A stretch of DNA of 64,000 bases from Palsa-892 sp035295845 (GTDB taxonomy: Bacteria > Pseudomonadota > Alphaproteobacteria > Rhizobiales > Xanthobacteraceae): NCBI GenBank assembly GCA_035295845.1, contig DATGIF010000008.1, forward strand, positions 62,001 to 126,000. Reading direction: 5' to 3'. The position numbers and the translations under genes are program-made. Positions 35,587 to 45,885 of this stretch are shown piece by piece; position 1 is the stretch's first letter; every line of letters begins with the position of its first letter. The notes beneath the pieces were generated by a model, which worked only from the letters and a program-made list of their open reading frames with translations, ran no database searches and was not told the DNA's origin.

Positions 35587-36639
35587 TTGAAGGAAGCAAT
35601 CCGCCAGCCGGTGAAAAGTTCCCTTTTGTCCGTCCTGAACGGAGCGGCCGTTGATCCTCCTCCGATCTGGATGATGCGGCAGGCCGGACGTTATCTGCCG
35701 GAATATCGCGAGGCGCGGGCCAAGGCAGGCGGGTTCGTGGAGCTTTGTCTTGATCCCGCTTTGGCGGCCGAGGTCACTTTACAACCGGTCCGGCGCTTTG
35801 ATCTCGATGCCGCGATCATCTTTTCGGATATCCTGATTGTTCCGCATGCGCTTGGCGCGCGGCTCTGGTTCGAGGAAGGCGAAGGGCCAAGGTTGGAGCC
35901 GCTCAGCGATCGAGAGGCATTTTCGAAAATTTATACGAGCCTTAATCAAAGTATTGGCGTGCGGGTTTATGAGGCAATCACGCGGGTGCGCGAAAGTCTC
36001 GACCGAGACAAGGCGTTGATCGGTTTTTGCGGTGCGCCGTGGACGATTGCGACCTACTGGGTAGCCGGCAAGGCAACCAAGGATCACGCCGCAGCACGCA
36101 CGCTTGCCAAGCAATATCCTGAACTCTTCGCGGAAATCATCGCGCGGTTAGTGGCAGCAACCGCGGAGCATCTGGTGGGGCAGCTCAGCGCTGGCGCCGA
36201 TGTGGTGCAGATTTTCGATACATGGGCGGGGGTGCTGGATGCCGAAGGTTTCGAGCGGTGGTGTTTGGCGCCGATCGTGGAGATTGTTCGCCTTGTTCGC
36301 AGCGCGAAACCGGATGCGCGCGTAATCGTTTTCCCCAAAGGCGTTTCAATCGAACGGGCGGAGCGGCTCGCGCGCGAAACAAGGGCGGACGCCATCAGTC
36401 TCGGGCCGGAGGTGAACCGGGCTCTGGCCCGCAAGCATTTGCAGCCGCTTTGTGCGATCCAAGGCAATCTCGACCCGGATATTCTAGTCGGGGGCGGCGC
36501 CGCGCTCGACCAGGCGGTCGAAGCGATTCTCGCGGACTTCCGCGGCGCCCGGCACATTTTCAATCTCGGACACGGTATCCTGCCGCAAACGCCAATTGCC
36601 AATGTAGAACGCATGATTGCAAAAGTTCGAGGCGGTTGA
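35587..36639 (+). CDS. hemE: Uroporphyrinogen decarboxylase
   Basis: Decarboxylates uroporphyrinogen III to coproporphyrinogen III in heme synthesis. The 350-residue TIM barrel shows PIWMMRQAGRYLPEYR, FSDILIVPHALG with the key Asp, GFCGAPWTIATYWVAG and HIFNLGHGILPQTP. The start is TTG at 35587, with AAGGA 6 nt upstream. It is the first gene to the right of the origin and is coupled to hemJ (TGATG). Confidence 0.97.
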   Translation: MKEAIRQPVKSSLLSVLNGAAVDPPPIWMMRQAGRYLPEYREARAKAGGFVELCLDPALAAEVTLQPVRRFDLDAAIIFSDILIVPHALGARLWFEEGEGPRLEPLSDREAFSKIYTSLNQSIGVRVYEAITRVRESLDRDKALIGFCGAPWTIATYWVAGKATKDHAAARTLAKQYPELFAEIIARLVAATAEHLVGQLSAGADVVQIFDTWAGVLDAEGFERWCLAPIVEIVRLVRSAKPDARVIVFPKGVSIERAERLARETRADAISLGPEVNRALARKHLQPLCAIQGNLDPDILVGGGAALDQAVEAILADFRGARHIFNLGHGILPQTPIANVERMIAKVRGG

Positions 36640-37064
36640 TGGTCTATCTCTGGCTCAAGGCGCTGCACGTCATTTCCGTCATCGCCTGGATGGCAGCACT
36701 CCTCTATCTGCCGCGGCTCATGGTTTATCACTGTGGGGCGGAGCCGGGCTCGAAGCAGTCCGAGACGTTCAAGGTGATGGAGCAGCGGCTCCTCTTCTTC
36801 ATCGCCAATCCGGCCATGATGGCGACCTGGTTCTTCGGGGTGGTGCTCGCGATCGAAGGCGAACATTACCGCGAGGGCTGGTTGCAGGCGAAATTCGTCC
36901 TCGTGATCGTGCTTTCGGCGCTGCACGGGCTCAACGTGCGGTGGGTGAAGGCCTTCGCCGCCGACCGCAACCGGCGGACCGCGCGCTTTTATCGCATCAT
37001 GAACGAGGCCCCTGCCCTGTTGATGGTCGTGATTGTCGTGTTGGCGATTGTTAAGTCTTTTTGA
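36639..37064 (+). CDS. hemJ: Protoporphyrinogen IX oxidase HemJ
   Basis: Membrane enzyme oxidising protoporphyrinogen IX to protoporphyrin IX. The 141-residue protein has four hydrophobic helices. The conserved His lies in WLKALHVISVIAWMAALLYLPRL (helix 1), with ANPAMMATWFFG (helix 2) and AKFVLVIVLSALHGL (helix 3) carrying another conserved His. The start overlaps the hemE stop by one base. The hemE-hemJ-rho order is typical next to alphaproteobacterial origins. Confidence 0.94.
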   Translation: MVYLWLKALHVISVIAWMAALLYLPRLMVYHCGAEPGSKQSETFKVMEQRLLFFIANPAMMATWFFGVVLAIEGEHYREGWLQAKFVLVIVLSALHGLNVRWVKAFAADRNRRTARFYRIMNEAPALLMVVIVVLAIVKSF

Positions 37065-37259
37065 CGCGGGGCCTCGCGAGGCTTGCGCGTTACGCCGTCT
37101 TTCCCTATGTTGAGTTCACTCCTCCCAACGCAGGCACCACGCAACTAGACGGCCCTCCTGGTCGTTATGCGTGCGCAGAGCCTGGCGCTCTTCAGACCTG
37201 CGTTTCCTTCCCTCCTAACAAGCGGGCGACATTATCTTTCGCCCGTGAGGCTCATCCCG

Positions 37260-38521
37260 ATGCGGGAAATCAAATTACAGGACCTCAAGGTCAAAACCCC
37301 CACCGAACTCCTCGCCTTCGCCGAGGAGCACCAGGTCGAGAACGCCTCGACCATGCGCAAGCAAGAGCTGATGTTCGCCATCCTCAAGCAGCTCGCCGCG
37401 AAAGAAGTGGATATCGTCGGCGGCGGCGTCGTCGAGGTGCTGCAGGACGGCTTCGGCTTCCTGCGCTCGCCGGACGCGAACTATCTCGCGGGTCCGGACG
37501 ACATCTACATTTCGCCCTCGCAAATCCGCCGCTTCTCGCTGCGCTCCGGCGACACCATCGAAGGCCATATCCGGAGCCCCAAGGACGGCGAGCGCTACTT
37601 CGCCCTCCTCAAGGTCAACACCATCAATTTCGAGGACCCGGAAAAGACCCGCCACAAGGTGCATTTCGACAATCTGACGCCGCTCTATCCCAATGAGCGG
37701 TTCAAGATGGAGATCGAGGATCCGACGCGGAAGGACTTCTCCGCCCGGGTGATCGACATCGTGGCGCCGCTCGGCAAGGGCCAGCGCGCACTGATCGTGT
37801 CGCCGCCGCGCACCGGCAAGACGGTGCTGTTGCAGAACATCGCCCACTCGATCACCGCCAATCATCCCGAGTGCTACCTGATCGTGTTGCTCATCGACGA
37901 GCGGCCGGAAGAGGTCACCGACATGCAGCGCTCGGTGAAGGGCGAGGTCGTGTCCTCGACCTTCGACGAGCCGGCCTCGCGCCACGTGCAGGTCGCCGAA
38001 ATGGTGATCGAGAAGGCGAAGCGCCTGGTCGAACACGGCCGCGACGTGGTGATTTTGCTCGATTCGATCACGCGGCTGGGCCGCGCCTACAACACCGTGG
38101 TGCCGTCATCCGGCAAGGTGCTCACGGGCGGCGTCGACGCCAATGCCCTGCAGCGGCCGAAGCGCTTCTTTGGCGCCGCGCGCAACATCGAAGAAGGCGG
38201 CTCGCTCACCATCATCGCCACCGCGCTCATCGATACGGGCTCCCGCATGGACGAGGTGATCTTCGAAGAGTTCAAGGGTACCGGTAACTCGGAACTGATC
38301 CTCGATCGCAAGGTCTCCGACAAGCGGACCTTCCCGGCGATGGACATCACGCGTTCCGGCACCCGCAAGGAAGAGCTCCTGGTGCCGCCGGAGATCCTCA
38401 AGAAGATGTATGTGCTCCGCCGGATCCTGAACCCGATGGGCACGGTCGATGCGATCGAATTCCTGCTGGACAAGCTCAGGCAGACCAAGAACAACGCCGA
38501 GTTTTTCGAATCGATGAATAC

Positions 38522-38525
<4 letters not shown>
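37260..38525 (+). CDS. rho: Transcription termination factor Rho
   Basis: Hexameric RNA helicase ending untranslated transcripts. The 421-residue protein has an N-terminal domain (MREIKLQDLKVKTPTELLAF), the RNA-binding GFGFLRSPDANYLAGPDDIY, Walker A SPPRTGKTVLLQ, the Walker B region VVILLDSITRLGRAYN and the Q/R loops. ATG 37260 is preceded by GAGG at 10 nt; a frame extends back to 37167 without conservation. The 195-bp leader after hemJ has no gene and could serve autoregulation. The stop overlaps that of the convergent YyaL gene. Confidence 0.97.
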
Positions 38526-40549
<2,024 letters not shown>

Positions 40550-40553
40550 CAGG

Positions 40554-40585
40554 AATTAAATCCCAATTACGTAGTTGACACCACA
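40554..40585. repeat. Left end of IS1595 element 2: target duplication and inverted repeat
   Basis: The target duplication AATTAAAT (40554-40561) is repeated at 42403-42410. The left inverted repeat (40562-40585) begins CCCAATTACGTAGTTGAC and is a perfect 24-bp match to the inverse of the right end. Confidence 0.92.
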
Positions 40586-40802
40586 TGACCCCATTGGTAG
40601 GGATAATGCCCCTTCGGAGGAGTCCGAAGGTGGTGGCGCACCCGGGTCATTACCAGATAGCTTGCGTCCGGTTGATTGGGACGAAGTGGAGACCGCGTTT
40701 CGGAGTTGGCTCGCACGAAATAATCACGCGCTAGAAATGGGAGGTGTTGGCGATTTGGCTGATTTGGTGTTTGCGCTTAATGCAGCCATGGCGAAACGAT
40801 GA
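40575..40802 (+). CDS. Doubtful 75-aa frame in element 2
   Basis: An open frame from TTG 40575, inside the left inverted repeat, ending MAAMAKR-like near 40802. The middle (VDWDEVETAFRSWLARNNHAL) looks protein-like, but the start is weak and the last 79 bp overlap the 179-aa gene in antisense. Possibly the remnant of another passenger. Low confidence that it is expressed. Confidence 0.25.
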   Translation: MTPHDPIGRDNAPSEESEGGGAPGSLPDSLRPVDWDEVETAFRSWLARNNHALEMGGVGDLADLVFALNAAMAKR

Positions 40803-41263
40803 AGAATTTCATCATTTAGGTCTAGCGCGGCGTGAAGTTCCTTTGCAGTGGCGGTGACGCTGGTTACATGGTCTGCAAATTCTTTCAGAGTGAATACGTG
40901 TTTTGTTGCTTCGTAATCACCGCCTCTAGTGCGGTCGATGAATGTGACTGCGCTCTCGTTTGAGATCATGAACGCATGGGCAAAGACGTTTCGCTTGCTT
41001 TCGTTTTGTAGTTTGGCGACTAGCTGGATGATAGTCTTACGTTTCGGGTCTTCGCTCCTATATGCTAAATTTCTAAGCAAAATTGCCTTCCGGCCAAATT
41101 CCATCCCTGATGTTAGGATGTGCGCCTGTTCATCACTTATGTTCAAAAACTTCTTGATGCCGTAAGATGTCACTAATTCTAACGACGACCAAGCGCCATG
41201 AAACGCCCCGAGAAACCAGAGAAACCTCTCATCAAATAACAAAGACTTGAGTTTATCCGTCAT
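40724..41263 (-). CDS. 179-aa hypothetical protein, passenger of element 2
   Basis: Not recognised. It begins MTDKLKSLLFDERFLWFLG and appears largely helical, with no signal peptide; LRNLAYRSEDPKRKTIIQL and LTSGMEFGRKAI stand out. The C-terminus is Ser/Pro-rich. Its ATG (41263-41261) shares two bases with the ATG of the divergent small gene at 41262. It does not resemble the passengers of element 1. Confidence 0.6.
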   Translation of the reverse strand: MTDKLKSLLFDERFLWFLGAFHGAWSSLELVTSYGIKKFLNISDEQAHILTSGMEFGRKAILLRNLAYRSEDPKRKTIIQLVAKLQNESKRNVFAHAFMISNESAVTFIDRTRGGDYEATKHVFTLKEFADHVTSVTATAKELHAALDLNDEILHRFAMAALSANTKSAKSPTPPISSA

Positions 41264-41444
41264 GGCAAAGAACCATTTCAGCGAAAAGGAAGTTCAAGAG
41301 CGGCTGCAAGCAATCCTAAAGGGGGGCTTTGCGGGGCCGCCGACTCCTCTAAAGGATATTCCAAAACAGAACGGCGAGTCCCGCCGAATCGGAAAAAAGA
41401 AGCCTAAGCGCCGCGCTTCTTCCGCCATCGCAAAAACCGCTTAG
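41262..41444 (+). CDS. 60-aa basic small protein, passenger of element 2
   Basis: Begins MAKNHFSEKEVQERLQAILK, then GGFAGPPTPLKDIPKQ, and ends in a Lys/Arg-rich tail (GKKKPKRRASSAIAKTA). A start at 41247 would add five residues. A basic tail and short helical head suggest nucleic acid contact, but no function is known to me. The gene lies between the 179-aa gene and the broken transposase. Confidence 0.55.
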   Translation: MAKNHFSEKEVQERLQAILKGGFAGPPTPLKDIPKQNGESRRIGKKKPKRRASSAIAKTA

Positions 41445-41464
41445 CCTGAAAGGAAAAGTCCGGT

Positions 41465-42338
41465 TTAGTGAGGTTGCCGGTACGTGAGGCGCTTGCCCTC
41501 GCCAGCCCTTACGGCAAGCACCACCCGTTCCCCGTCACTCATCTTTCGGGTGTTGTAGCGGAACTCAAATTCCGCGAGATAGCGGTGCAAATTTTTCTCT
41601 TTGCAGTGCTGGTACACGCCGCGCATCCCGCGTTTGAAAATCGAAAAGAAGCCTTCCGCCGAATTAGTGTGAACGTCATCCCGGACGTATTCGCCCGCTG
41701 AGTGCTTTACGGTTTCATGTTTAGCGAACCAAATGCCAGCCTCGGTATAGAGGCGGCTTTCATCCGTATGTAAGCGGCTTTCGTTGGCGATATTGCGCGT
41801 AACGATGTGCGCAACGGTTTCCTTATCGGCGCTCGCAACGTGGAAGGTGCGAACGTCACCGCCACGCTCAACGAGCGCCACGGATTTTTTTCGGCTCGAT
41901 GTTGCCGTAATAGGTTTCGTCGGCCTCAACGATCTTTCCCTTACCGCCGAGCGGGAGTTCCAAGCCGCCGCGCTTCATCGCTTCCATGACGCGGTGATGC
42001 AAAAACCAAGCGGTGTTGTACTGGCAGCCTAACTGCCGCATCAGCTGATGGGCGCTAAAGCCTTTCTTGCCGTCGGCGGCGGCGGTGAAGGCATAGGCCC
42101 ACTGCGTAAGCGCCGCATGGCTGCGTTCCATGACGGTGCCAGTCATGACGGTGAAGTCGCGGCGGCATTTCGCATTGGCACAGCGATACCGGCCTATCTT
42201 TTTCGTGGCATAGTGTTTCTCGCCCTTGCAGTGAGGGCACACAGGGCCGTTAGGCCAGCGGGCAGCCTCGAACCACTGACGGGCCGCTTCCTCGTCTGAG
42301 AAGTGTTTCTGGGCGAATTTGCTTTTCGTTTTGGCCAT
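41465..42338 (-). pseudogene. IS1595-family transposase, frameshifted
   Basis: Reads from ATG 42338 through the zinc ribbon (CPHCKGEK...CANAKC) and HQLMRQLGCQYNTAWF to the first catalytic acid EADETYYGN. It then leaves frame at a run of seven A/T bases (41884-41890 on the plus strand) and stops at 41868. The other frame continues with SVALVERGGDVRTFHV, the second acid (LHTDESRLY) and SAEGFFSIFKRGMRGVYQHC to 41465. Deleting one A would rejoin the halves. The segment between the first acid and ALVERGG is also about ten residues shorter than in the intact transposase at 16788-17711. Confidence 0.9.
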
Positions 42339-42378
42339 GGAAGTATCTCCAATGGCCTAAACACTAGCACTTGGGCCT

Positions 42379-42410
42379 TGTGGTGTCAACTACGTAATTG
42401 GGAATTAAAT
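42379..42410. repeat. Right end of IS1595 element 2: inverted repeat and target duplication
   Basis: The right inverted repeat is 42379-42402, an exact inverse of 40562-40585, followed by the target duplication AATTAAAT at 42403-42410. Confidence 0.92.
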
Positions 42411-42560
42411 CCTAGCTTCATCAACACGGCCGGCGGACGCGCGCGCGGCCTTGTGGCCGATGGTCTCTCGCGTTTCGGCCGGCGGCGGATGCAAGCCATG
42501 TCGATTGAACGCAGAAGGGCGTAAAAGGATCGCAAGAGAGATCACCGCGCGATGTCATAG

Positions 42561-43913
42561 ATGAGCCCGGCGTCAACGCAATCGAAATCGCGGCCAGAGC
42601 CGGAGACGATCTTCGCCCTTTCCTCGGGGCGCGTGCCGGCGGCGATCGCGGTCGTGCGCATCTCGGGGCCGCGCGCTCGATTCGCCCTCGAAACGATCGC
42701 CGGGAAAATTCCCGCGCCACGCCGCGCCGTCCGCGCGATTTTTCGCGACAATGATTCACGTGAAACAATCGACGACGGCCTGGTGCTGTGGTTTCCCGGT
42801 CCCGCGAGCGAAACCGGCGAGGACATAGCCGAACTGCACCTGCATGGCGGCCGCGCGATCCTCGCCAATGTCTTTCACGTGCTCGGCCGCCTCGAAGGAC
42901 TTCGCCCGGCTGAGGCCGGCGAGTTCACGCGCCGCGCGCTCCTGAATGGCAAGCTCGATCTCGCTGCCGTCGAGGGACTCGGCGATCTCGTCGCCGCGGA
43001 AACGGAAGCGCAGCGGCGGCAGGCGCTGGCGCAATTTCGCGGGGCCTTGTCGGAAAAAGTCGAAGCCTGGCGCGGGCGGCTCGTCGATGCGCTGGCGCTC
43101 GTCGAAGCGGCGATCGATTTTTCCGACGAAGGCGATGTGCGGGGCGAGCTTCCGCAGAACGCCGCGAAGATTGCGAGCGAGCTTGTCGCCGCGATCATGC
43201 CAGTGCTCGCTGATGCCGAGCGCGGCGAGCGATTGCGCGAAGGTTTTTCGGTCGCCATCACCGGCGCGCCGAATGTGGGTAAATCCACGCTCCTCAACCG
43301 GCTTGCCGCGCGCGATGTCGCGATCGTCTCGCCGATTGCCGGCACCACCCGCGATGCGATCGAGGTCGCGCTCGATCTTGCCGGCGTGCCGGTGGTGCTG
43401 GTCGATACCGCCGGCATGCGGGAGACAGCCGATCCGATCGAGATGGAAGGCGTGCGTCGCGCGCGCCTGCGCGCCGAATCCGCGGATCTCGTGCTTTGGC
43501 TCGTCGATCAATCGCAGGCGGATGTGCCGCGAAACCTTTCCCGAAATACGTGGCGCCTGCGCACCAAGGCGGACTTGATCGATTCGAAGGCGCAACAAGG
43601 CCTGCGCGAGAAGGGCTTCCTCGTTGTCTCCGCCAAGACCGGATTGGGCGTCGACGAATTGATCGCGAGACTTTCGAACGAGGCGGCGAAGCTCGGCGGC
43701 GAGCCGGCGCTGGTGACGCATGCGCGCCAACGCCACGCGCTGGCCGAGGCGGTAAAGCATCTCGATGCGGTTTCGACCGCGCCGAATGCGCCGGAAGAAT
43801 TCATCGCCGAAGAGCTGCGGCTCGCCGCCAACGCCCTCGGGCGCGTCACCGGCCGCGTTGATGTCGAGGAAGTGCTCGGCGAAATCTTCAAAAACTTCTG
43901 CATTGGTAAATGA
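42561..43913 (+). CDS. mnmE: tRNA uridine-5-carboxymethylaminomethyl(34) synthesis GTPase MnmE
   Basis: With MnmG it forms cmnm5U34 in wobble positions of certain tRNAs. The 450-residue protein has an N-terminal tetrahydrofolate-binding domain (TIFALSSGRVPAAIAVVRISG), a helical domain and an inserted GTPase: G1 GAPNVGKS, G2/G3 GTTRD and DTAGMRET, and a degenerate G4 (TKAD). The C-terminal CIGK motif carries the essential Cys447. The ATG at 42561 lacks an obvious ribosome-binding site. The coding sequence contains a parS-like site at 42752. Confidence 0.96.
   Translation: MSPASTQSKSRPEPETIFALSSGRVPAAIAVVRISGPRARFALETIAGKIPAPRRAVRAIFRDNDSRETIDDGLVLWFPGPASETGEDIAELHLHGGRAILANVFHVLGRLEGLRPAEAGEFTRRALLNGKLDLAAVEGLGDLVAAETEAQRRQALAQFRGALSEKVEAWRGRLVDALALVEAAIDFSDEGDVRGELPQNAAKIASELVAAIMPVLADAERGERLREGFSVAITGAPNVGKSTLLNRLAARDVAIVSPIAGTTRDAIEVALDLAGVPVVLVDTAGMRETADPIEMEGVRRARLRAESADLVLWLVDQSQADVPRNLSRNTWRLRTKADLIDSKAQQGLREKGFLVVSAKTGLGVDELIARLSNEAAKLGGEPALVTHARQRHALAEAVKHLDAVSTAPNAPEEFIAEELRLAANALGRVTGRVDVEEVLGEIFKNFCIGK
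42752..42767. promoter_or_regulatory. parS: parS site 1 (inside mnmE)
   Basis: TGATTCACGTGAAACA matches the alphaproteobacterial parS consensus TGTTTCACGTGAAACA at 15 of 16 positions. ParB binding nucleates here. It is one of four such sites within 3.2 kb. Confidence 0.8.
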
Positions 43914-43928
43914 AAGGTTAATGCCGGC

Positions 43929-43944
43929 GGTTTCACGTGAAACC
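43929..43944. promoter_or_regulatory. parS: parS site 2 (mnmE-mnmG gap)
   Basis: GGTTTCACGTGAAACC, a perfect palindrome that differs from the consensus only at its outermost base on each side. Confidence 0.8.
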
Positions 43945-43966
43945 GCGGTCGCGCGGCGCGGCCGAA

Positions 43967-43982
43967 TGATTCACGTGAAACA
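43967..43982. promoter_or_regulatory. parS: parS site 3 (mnmE-mnmG gap)
   Basis: TGATTCACGTGAAACA, identical to site 1 and 15 of 16 to the consensus; its centre lies 38 bp from that of site 2. Confidence 0.82.
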
Positions 43983-44037
43983 TCGGCTTTGACCGTTCCA
44001 TAAAGCTTCAGTAGACCGCAGCCACCCGGAGCAAGAG

Positions 44038-45885
44038 ATGCGTGCATTCGATGTGATCGTCGTGGGCGGCGGCCACGCGGGCTGCGAGGCAGCGGCCGCG
44101 GCCGCGCGCCTCGGCGCGCGCACGGCGCTGATCACGCACCGCTTCGCGAGCATCGGCGCCATGTCCTGCAATCCGGCGATCGGCGGGCTCGGCAAGGGCC
44201 ACCTCGTGCGCGAGATCGACGCGCTCGACGGCCTCATGGGCCGCGTCGCCGACCGCGCCGGGATTCAGTTTCGCGTGCTCAACCGCCGCAAAGGCCCGGC
44301 CGTGCGCGGGCCGCGCGCGCAGGCGGACCGCAAGCTTTACGCGGCGGCGATGCAGGCGGAAATCCGCGCAGCGGCGCTCGACGTGATCGAGGCCGAGGTC
44401 GATGATCTTGTTCTCCGCGAACGCCGTGTGGCGGGCGTGAAGCTCGCCGATGGCCGTGAAATTTCCGCCGGCGCCGTGGTGATTACGACCGGTACGTTTC
44501 TCTCCGGCCTGATCCATATGGGCGAGCGGCAAATTCCCGCCGGCCGCGTCGGCGAAGCCCCTGCCCTCGGCCTTTCGAAGACGCTCGCGCGGCTCGAACT
44601 CCCGCTCGGCCGGTTGAAGACCGGCACGCCGCCGCGGCTTGACGGCCGCAGCATCGACTGGACCGGCCTCGAGATGCAGGCCGCCGACGATCCGCCGGAG
44701 CCGTTCTCGGCGATGACCGACACGATCGAAAATCCGCAAGTCGCCTGCGGCATCACCCGCACAACGGCGGCGACGCACGCGGTCATTCGCGCGAACGTGC
44801 ATCGCTCGCCGATGTATTCCGGCCAGATCCAGAGCCGCGGCCCCCGCTACTGCCCTTCGATCGAGGACAAGATCGTCCGTTTCGGCGATCGCGAAGGGCA
44901 TCAGATTTTTCTCGAGCCCGAAGGCCTCGACGATCCGACGATCTATCCCAACGGCATTTCGACCTCGCTGCCGGAAGAGGTCCAGCGCGCGCTGGTCGCG
45001 ACCATTCCCGGTCTCGAACGCGCGACGATCATCCGGCCGGGCTACGCGATCGAATACGACTATGTCGATCCGCGCGCGCTCAAGCCCTCGCTCGAAACGA
45101 AAGCAGCCGCGGGGCTTTTTCTCGCCGGCCAAATCAACGGCACCACCGGCTACGAAGAAGCCGCGGCGCAAGGCCTCGTTGCCGGCCTCAACGCGGCGCG
45201 GTGCGCGGGCGGCGGTGAGGCGATCACCTTCGATCGCGCCGAAGCCTATCTCGGCGTGATGATCGACGATCTCGTCACGCGCGGGGTCGCCGAGCCCTAT
45301 CGCATGTTCACCTCGCGCGCCGAGTACCGGTTGTCGCTGCGCGCCGATAACGCCGATCAGCGGCTGACCCCGAAGGGGATCGCGCTCGGTGCCGTCGGGC
45401 GCGCGCGGCGCGATCGGTTTCAGGCGAGGCTTGGCAGGCTCGAGGAAGCGCGCCAATGGGCGCGCGCGGTGTCGGTCACGCCGGATGAAGCGCATCGCTT
45501 CGGCATCGCGCTTAATCGTGACGGCCAGCGGCGGAGCGCCTTCGAGCTTTTGTCCTATCCGAATTTGAACGCGAACGAGCTCGCGCGGATCTGGCCCGAG
45601 CTGCATCGCTTCGAAGCGAGGATCATCGAGCAGCTTGAGATCGACGCGAAGTACGCGGTCTATCTCGACCGGCAGGCGAGCGACGTCGAGCGCTTCCGCC
45701 GCGAGGAAGCGATGTCGTTGCCGGACTGGCTCGACTACGAATTCGTTCCCGGTCTTTCCGCCGAGCTTCGTCACAAGCTTGGCGTGGTGCGGCCGGCGAC
45801 GCTCGGCCAGGCCAATCGCATCGACGGCATGACGCCGGCGGCGCTGGCGCTTGTCGCGCTGCATGCCCGGCGCCGCGCCGGATGA
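44038..45885 (+). CDS. mnmG: tRNA uridine-5-carboxymethylaminomethyl(34) synthesis enzyme MnmG (GidA)
   Basis: FAD-dependent partner of MnmE. The 615-residue protein has the dinucleotide-binding VVGGGHAGCEAA at residues 8-19, CNPAIGGLGKGHLVREIDAL, VITTGTFLSGLIHMG, PRYCPSIEDKIVRF, the catalytic-Cys region and the C-terminal helical domain binding MnmE. It lies 124 bp after mnmE, the gap holding two parS sites, and overlaps rsmG by 4 bp. Confidence 0.97.
   Translation: MRAFDVIVVGGGHAGCEAAAAAARLGARTALITHRFASIGAMSCNPAIGGLGKGHLVREIDALDGLMGRVADRAGIQFRVLNRRKGPAVRGPRAQADRKLYAAAMQAEIRAAALDVIEAEVDDLVLRERRVAGVKLADGREISAGAVVITTGTFLSGLIHMGERQIPAGRVGEAPALGLSKTLARLELPLGRLKTGTPPRLDGRSIDWTGLEMQAADDPPEPFSAMTDTIENPQVACGITRTTAATHAVIRANVHRSPMYSGQIQSRGPRYCPSIEDKIVRFGDREGHQIFLEPEGLDDPTIYPNGISTSLPEEVQRALVATIPGLERATIIRPGYAIEYDYVDPRALKPSLETKAAAGLFLAGQINGTTGYEEAAAQGLVAGLNAARCAGGGEAITFDRAEAYLGVMIDDLVTRGVAEPYRMFTSRAEYRLSLRADNADQRLTPKGIALGAVGRARRDRFQARLGRLEEARQWARAVSVTPDEAHRFGIALNRDGQRRSAFELLSYPNLNANELARIWPELHRFEARIIEQLEIDAKYAVYLDRQASDVERFRREEAMSLPDWLDYEFVPGLSAELRHKLGVVRPATLGQANRIDGMTPAALALVALHARRRAG

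Larger units (their letters stand above)
40562..42402 (-). mobile_element. IS1595-family 'transporter' insertion sequence (element 2), 1.84 kb, transposase inactive
   Basis: Bounded by perfect 24-bp inverted repeats and an 8-bp target duplication. The right half holds a frameshifted transposase gene. The left 0.9 kb holds passenger genes: a 179-aa protein (minus), a 60-65-aa protein (plus) and a doubtful 75-aa frame. The layout parallels element 1 (transposase at the right end, minus strand; passengers at the left), but the passenger content and end sequences differ. The two are thus separate acquisitions, not copies. Confidence 0.9.

Noticed and set aside
37065..37259. Riboswitch or tRNA in the rho leader
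   Set aside because: No cloverleaf or recognisable aptamer could be drawn; only a leader of unknown structure remains.
40562..40585. A 12-bp target duplication (GGAATTAAATCC) for element 2
   Set aside because: The longer identity arises because GG and CC belong to the inverted repeat or to flanks that happen to match; AATTAAAT gives perfect 24-bp repeats and the 8-bp length normal for IS1595.
42871..42886. TCTTTCACGTGCTCGG as a fifth parS site
   Set aside because: Only the left arm and the CACGTG centre match; the right arm is lost, so ParB loading is unlikely.
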